Shown here in pieces: positions 58,180-64,000 of a stretch of DNA of 64,000 nucleotides. Under the pieces are notes generated by a model. The model was not told the DNA's origin. It saw nothing but the letters and a program-made list of their open reading frames with translations, and did not search any database. This stretch comes from Turbatrix aceti (Eukaryota > Nematoda > Chromadorea > Rhabditida > Panagrolaimidae): contig OZ017766.1 of the NCBI GenBank assembly GCA_963969345.1, positions 11,036,001-11,100,000 of the forward strand. The letters are read 5' to 3'. Made by a program: the position numbers and the translations under genes. Positions within the stretch are counted from its first letter, which is position 1. Each line of letters begins with the position of its first letter.

Positions 58180-59680
58180 TATTAACGTTAAGTTCCCCAC
58201 ATAACTTTGGTTCCCCACAAAGTTCCCCCCCGAGTTCCCCACAACAGCAACGCCTTATGTGGGGAACTCGATCCCCCATAGATGGTTAAGTGCCCCATAT
58301 CGCAAATGGGGGAACTCAACCTCCATAACAAAAAATGTGATGTGGGGAATTCAGATTGCAAATTTCTCCTTGGAGGGGACCTCAACACGCACACGTTAAG
58401 TTCCCCAGCTCCCGTTCCGGAGGTTAGGTTCCCAAAGAGTCCGAACTTGAATAGCACCGTTTTTTAGTTCACCCCAAGGTTGGGGAACTACATATACGTC
58501 ATATTTGGTACACAACATGGATGGGGAACTAAAAGTTCTTACGATTTAGTTCCCTATTCCGTATCGATGTATATTTGTGAATTTAGGCTTACTTACAGTA
58601 AGAAGAGGGGGGAACTAAAAGTATGTCAATTAAAGTTCCCCATCTAATCCCGCTTTCAGGGGGAACTTAAAATGCACAACGTTTAGTTCCCCGCATGAGT
58701 GGGGAACCAAAAGTCTGTACGATTTAGTTTCCCATTATGAATCGATGTATATTTGTATATTTAGGCTTACTTACAGTAAGAACATGTTTTATTTCACTGT
58801 AAATATGTGTTTTAGGATGGGGAATTAAAGGTGTGTCAGTTAAAGTTCCCCATCTGTTCCCGTCTCCGAGGGGAGCTTAAAATGCACAACGTTTAGTCCC
58901 CCACTTAAGAGGGGAACTAAAAGTTAGTGCGATTAAGCTCCCCACTAAAATTTAGGCTTACTTACAGTGAGAACGTGTTTTTGGATGGGGAATTAAAAGT
59001 GTGTCAGTTAAAGTTCCCCATTTATTCTTGTTTTCAGGGGGAACTTAAAATGCACAACGTTTAGTCCCCCTCGTTAAGGGGGGAACTAAAAGTTTGTGCG
59101 ATTAAGCTCACCACTAATATTTAGGCTCACTTAGAGTAAGAACCAGAGGGGAACTTAAAGTATGTCAGTTAAAGTTCCCCACGCAAAGGTCATTATGAAC
59201 AACTTAAAAAAACCTAAAATAACAACATAAGATTAAAACCCGTGTTCAAAAATATCCAGTTTAGACCCCAAATTTTATCTTGACAATTACTTGCAAGCAA
59301 TTACGATAAACGAACAACTAACAAAACAAACATAATCAGCTTACACTCAGGCACAAATTGAATCAAAGATAAAACGCCGAAACTCGCAAAGCGATGCACA
59401 AAAAGCGGGAAAACAGACATAGCGATGCTCAAAAGGCTGGAAATCGCGCGCGTTTGAGGACGCACATCATTGAGCAAAAAAACAAGTACGCACATAGTTC
59501 TTTTTTGCCTAGGTGGGGAACCAAACCATCTATGGGGATCGAGTTCCCCACTAAGAAAGTCTTTTTTTGTGTATAGGGGGGGAACTTAACCATCTATGGG
59601 GGATTGAGTTCCCCACCAAGAGGATAGGGTGGGGAACTGAATGAGGGTGGGTATCGACATGTGGGGTATGGGGAACTTAA
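58180..59680. repeat. Array of GGGGAACT / AGTTCCCC motifs
   Basis: Dozens of copies of GGGGAACT and its complement AGTTCCCC alternate over 1.5 kb, often as TTAAGTTCCCCAC. A larger unit repeats about four times at 170-190 bases, marked by TTAGGCTTACTTACAGT at about 58584, 58761, 58952 and 59121 and by TAAAATGCACAACGTTTAG. It has no coding frame. It lies only on one side of the nested palindrome, within the outer arms. Confidence 0.85.
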
Positions 59681-61705
59681 AACACGTTCTGCGAGCCGAT
59701 TTGGGATCGGCGACCCAGCTAATTTACACCTTCAAATGTTTTGTGCCCAAGTTGTAGGGGGGCATATGGAAGGTTCCAAACGGGCCTTAAAAAATTTTCC
59801 AGATGCCGGATTCTGGAGCTAGGGCTTCTCGACTGTTTCGACGTCAAAATTTCAAACTGCTTATAAAAATCTGATATTTGGCATACAGGGGTATCTTGGC
59901 ACGAGAAATCGACTGGTGTATTCAGATTTTTCAAAAAACATCTAACTTTTTTAAAAAAATTGATTTTTGTCGATTTACCTGTATTTACCGTCAAAAATTG
60001 GCTGCGGCGTCCAGGAGAGAACTCCACGGGAAGTTTTGAAGCCGGAATCGGATAGTCCATCTTTTTAGACGTCGAATGAGGTATAACACGAAAAAAAATC
60101 GATACTATATTTTGACCATCCTTGGGTTTGAATGGCGCGCACTCGGTAAAAAGGGCCTAAATCGAGTTTCTGAAATGAATTTTTGTATAGTTGGAAAAAT
60201 CTGATTTTTGCTTTCCAGGGGTAACTTGGCACGAGAAATCTATTGAAGTATACAGATTTCTCAAAAAACATCTGATTTTTATGAAATGCTTGATCTTGTT
60301 GTTCTACCGTCAATTACTGTCACAAAATTGGCTGCGACGTCCGGGAGAAAACTTCACGGGTAGTTTTGACGCCGGCATCGGATTACACGTCTTTTTTGAC
60401 GTCGAATGAGGTATGACACGAAAAAATATCGATACTATATGATGACCATATGCCGGTATTTGTCGCGCGCACTCGGTAAAAAAAGCGTGCAAGCCTCTTT
60501 TTCCCGAAAAAGACGTGCGCGCTCGTAACAGGAGTCATGTTCAAAAAAACGCCCTGAAGCCAATTTTTGTTTGTTACCCTTGCGGTCATCTGGAGATGAT
60601 TGGGCATGTCCGAAATATTGTTTTCAGCGACATGCGTTTTTTATCCGAAGATTTTGCGTATTGCCACTGGCATTGAAAGAACATGAAACAATGCAATATT
60701 GTAATTCACCTCATAATAATTATCCAATAAAAAGCGGCAATGGCTTAAAACAATACTTCGGACATGCCCAATCAACTCCAGATGACCGCAAGGGTAACAA
60801 ACAAAAATTGGCTTCAGGGCGTTTTTTTGAACATGACTCCTGTTACGAGCGCGCACGTCTTTTTCGGGAAAAAGAGGCTTGCACGCTTTTTTTACCGAGT
60901 GCGCGCGACAAATACCGGCATATGGTCATCATATAGTATCGATATTTTTTCGTGTCATACCTCATTCGACGTCAAAAAAGACGTGCAATCCGATGCCGGC
61001 GTCAAAACTACCCGTGAAGTTTTCTCCCGGACGTCGCAGCCAATTTTGTGACAGTAATTGACGGTAGAACAAAAAGATCAAGCATTTCATAAAAATCAGA
61101 TGTTTTTTGAGAAATCTGTATACTTCAATAGATTTCTCGTGCCAAGTTACCCCTGGAAAGCAAAAATCAGATTTTTCCAACTATACAAAAATTCATTTCA
61201 GAAACTCGATTTAGACCCTTTTTACCGAGTGCGCGCCATTCAAACCCAAGGATGGTCAAAATATAGTATCGATTTTTTTTCGTGTTATACCTCATTCGAC
61301 GTCTAAAAAGATGGACTATCCGATTCCGGCTTCAAAACTTCCCGTGGAGTTCTCTCCTGGACGCCGCAGCCAATTTTTGACGCTAAATACAGGTAAATCG
61401 ACAAAAATCAATTTTTTCAAAAAAATCAGGTGTTTTTTGAGAAAACCAAATACACCAGTCGATTTCTCGTGCCAAGATTACCCTGTATGCCAAATATCAG
61501 ATTTTTAGAAGCAGTTTGAAATTTTGACGTCGAAACAGTCGAGAAGCCCTAGCTCCAGAATCCGGCATCTGGAAAATTTTTTAAGGCCCGTTTGGAACCT
61601 TCCATATGCCCCCCTACAACTTGGGCACAAAACATTTGAAGGTGTAAATTAGCTGGGTCGCGGCCTTCACCTTATTCCAAAATCGGCTCGCAGAACGTGT
61701 TTTAA
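59677..61705. mobile_element. Nested 2 kb palindromic element
   Basis: Ends TTAAAACACGTTCTGCGAGC and its complement. Arms of about 950 bases pair almost perfectly around 60685, with a diverged centre of about 100 bases. One arm has a short extra GCCTTCACC segment near 61668. Long palindromic elements inserted at TTAA-like sites are known in nematodes. No coding capacity. Confidence 0.8.
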
Positions 61706-62622
61706 AGTAAATATAGCCCTATCGTCTTTTCGGTGACGTCAATAGAGCATAAAATTCTGCTTCTTTTTTGAAATACTTATTTATGGTTGTAGAACACAAC
61801 AAAAGTGATAAACCATTTCATCATAGGTAACATAATTAACTTTGATAGCCGATAAATTACTCAGGTTCATTGAAAACGCTACACATCACGCTGATATTAC
61901 TACACCCGAGGTTAAATTCAAAATCATACCAAAATGTTCCTACAGCTTGTTTCTAAACATTCATGCACAAAACCGCTTCAAACTACCCCGATTTCAACGA
62001 AACCACGCGTGGATGTACCGGAAATCGTTGAAATCGAGGGTAATTCAGTTACAAAAAAATTTTCCTGGGGTTTTAATGTCGCTGTTTGATGCCTATATCA
62101 TTATAACAATACTTACTGCATCCCTACCTAAACTTTTTATAACAACACAAGACAATACGACCACGTAACAGACCACCAGGATCCCCTAATCGATGTTGAG
62201 GAGCTTGATAGGGAGAATTGGCTTGCAGACTATCAAAGCGCAGGTTGTTTGACCGGGTTGCTACATTTTTTATGTTTGTTATACTGCTAGTAATTAAATA
62301 ATACCGTAACTCCTGTATTGGTCAATAACTTAGTCTCCAAAGAATTTTTTTATCAAAGTGGCCCTATCTTTTTGCAGAGCAAAAAAATCCTACTTTGCTT
62401 AATTTTTTTATACAACGACTTTGAATCACGGGTATCAGAACGTTATTAGGGTTTCCTGGGACGCTGAATTCATTCCTCAAAACAGAAAAAATAGCATGAC
62501 AAAAAATTTTTTTATTGTCCTCGTCTTATATGTATAAATTTTAAAACTGCAAAATTTTTTCTCCAATTTAAAAAAAAATCTCAATTGTATGTATAATATT
62601 TATTTATTATCTCTAAATTTCA

Positions 62623-63973
62623 TTAATTAACCAAACATCCTTGATAACTAGCCGTAAATATTGGCTCATGTCTGGAAACATAAATAGTCATGCTCAGTGG
62701 ATCAATAACATGCTCCTCAAGTGGTACAGAGTGCGCAGCTTGAATGCATACAACATTGTCAATCTGAGGAATCTTACATCTGTAATGAGTTGGACATTGT
62801 TCGGTTTTTGACCTGGATTTCTTCAAATAATCGTAGCAGGAATCAATAACATCGTAATAATAATCCGTCATTGGCTTTAAAATCGAAAGCAAGCCTTTTT
62901 TAGAAAACTGTAAAAATCGATTTTCCATGACAGTTGAAAGTTGTTTTGATGACATCTTTTTCCAGTACGGTATATTTTGGGTTGGGGCATTGAAAAAAGA
63001 TGAATCATTATTTTTAGTTGATGATTGCCAATCTCTGAGGTGTACGAAAAATCCATTCGATTTTTCGAGGGTCTGGAGTGGATATTTTGCAGTGTGAAGG
63101 TATGAAAAATGAATCCACGTTGATTCGACTCGGGATGTAATGTGAACGCTTTTGTCAAATTTTTCAGCATTTTCATTGGTTAATTGGATGCTATTCAGAA
63201 TCTTTGGTACATTGTTTTTAAAATCTGTGATCTGAGGAGTAGAAAGTTCTGCTGGCATTCTGGAATAAACAAACGACGATGCCAGAGGGTGAATTCGTGT
63301 TTGTAGCATGAATTCTGAATACAAATCGGTGGTAAATGCAGGAAGCAAAATGTCATCGGGATCGTGGGTTATTATAAATTGCGCTGATTCACGGTAAAGC
63401 AGGTAGCAATCCTGGTGCGCAGCTGCCTGATTACGGTATTCGACATTTGTCCTTAAAGGAACGTTGCCGTTTTGTAGGACAATTTTAGGCACCATCCAGG
63501 GACGAATATCGATGAGTTCAAGATTTTCGTATTCTTTGAGAAGCTTGAATCCATTTTCCAAAATACTCATGACGTAATACACCTGCTTGGAAACACCAAA
63601 AAAAGAATACAACTCAATACTCAGAACGTTGAGCTGCCATCTTTCGTTCAAAAACAAGGGTGAAAGACAGGAAACGACGGAAAATTTTTCTCGAATAGGT
63701 TTTCGAATTGGAAATGACACCATTGAACGCGTATCTTTGATCTGCGTAAAATCAGGGGGTAAAAGAGAAATAAAAGTTGGATTAGGCACAGTATTGCAGT
63801 TGACCAGGTACGTTTGCATTTCGCAATGCGGCTGAATCTTGAATGCATCAGAAGGTGAGACAATGTCATTTTGACTTGATCCAGTGGCATTTTTAGAGTA
63901 ACACTTCCAGACAATTTTTGGCGATAAGTTTGCACGGGCGTTTAGGAGGATGACAGCGGTGTTATTTGGGTAA
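62623..63973 (-). CDS. GT92 (DUF23) glycosyltransferase 4, partial at window end
   Basis: The last exon runs from 63973 (after ATTTTAG) to the stop at 62623 and encodes 449 residues: YPNNTAVILLNARANLSP, then LSPLFLNERWQLNVLSIELY, DCYLLYRESAQFIITHDPDD and the end PTHYRCKIPQIDNVVC. Like GT92-2, the exon has no intron and the metal site is HDPDD, so the two are close paralogues. Upstream exons with the membrane anchor would lie beyond the window. It is separated from GT92-1 by 9 kb of mobile elements. Predicted Golgi glycosyltransferase, substrate unknown. Confidence 0.87.
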
Positions 63974-64000
63974 CTAAAATTTTTTTATGATGACATTTTT

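Larger units (their letters stand above)
57740..62490. mobile_element. Composite foldback element with nested palindrome
   Basis: Outer arms pair in reverse: about 57740-58090 with about 61935-62490. Shared landmarks include AATCGTTGAAATCGAGGGTA-type sequence, CCACGCGTGG and GTTTCCTGGGACG. The right arm has about 270 extra bases (about 62115-62385). Between the arms lie a motif array (58180-59680) and a 2 kb palindrome (59677-61705). No transposase is found. Confidence 0.65.

Noticed and set aside
58180..59680. CRISPR-like repeat array
   Set aside because: Motifs are short, in both orientations and unevenly spaced, and the host is eukaryotic.

Overview
The window looks like nuclear DNA of a nematode. 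Genes have several small exons, short AT-rich introns ending in TTTTCAG or TTTTTAG, and no bacterial signals. A local family of glycosyltransferase family 92 (GT92, formerly DUF23) proteins dominates; that family is greatly expanded in nematodes. Two conserved housekeeping genes are also present: the beta subunit of the mitochondrial processing peptidase (MPP-beta) and a DNAJC21/JJJ1-type J-domain protein (dnj-17-like).

Layout. 1-1338 is the end of a large foldback element, followed by a 5'-truncated GT92 gene (copy A, 1634-3619) and a small unknown gene on the minus strand (3903-4319). 4656-12259 is a complete foldback element with 1.6 kb inverted arms. Its left arm holds three nested insertions: an LTR-like insert, a LINE 3' end and a TA-flanked element with terminal inverted repeats. 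The first 3.87 kb of the window then recurs in direct orientation (10922-14787), giving GT92 copy B.

From 12260 to 52831 the window is one huge inverted duplication. The left arm is 12260-34179, a 0.63 kb spacer follows, and the right arm is 34808-52831. The left arm carries GT92-1 (broken), GT92-2, GT92-3, MPP-beta, dnj-17-like, a 130-residue unknown gene, a GT92 relic and LTR-like sequences. The right arm repeats this in reverse with three large differences. It has a 614 bp foldback MITE the left lacks. It has a deletion-inversion-deletion that destroys MPP-beta and the J-domain gene. Its GT92-1 copy keeps the 5' exons, so it is the only complete one. A 200-N gap (48874-49073) sits in its GT92-2 copy. 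Such an arrangement may be a genuine inverted duplication or two haplotypes joined head to head by the assembler; the sequence alone cannot decide.

54160-57419 is a patchwork of LTR retrotransposon remains, including a Gypsy-type integrase. 57740-62490 is a composite foldback element. It contains an array of GGGGAACT/AGTTCCCC motifs (about 58180-59680) and a nested 2 kb palindrome. The window ends in a fourth GT92 gene (62623-63973, minus), cut by the edge.

The GT92 proteins are predicted type II Golgi membrane enzymes acting on secreted glycans. MPP-beta and the J-domain protein share a divergent intergenic region and act in mitochondrial presequence removal and ribosome biogenesis respectively. 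I saw no tRNA, rRNA or CRISPR array. The sequence resembling a tRNA-Gly 3' end at two places is a retrotransposon primer binding site. Exon borders are my own reading of splice signals and reading frame, without transcript evidence.
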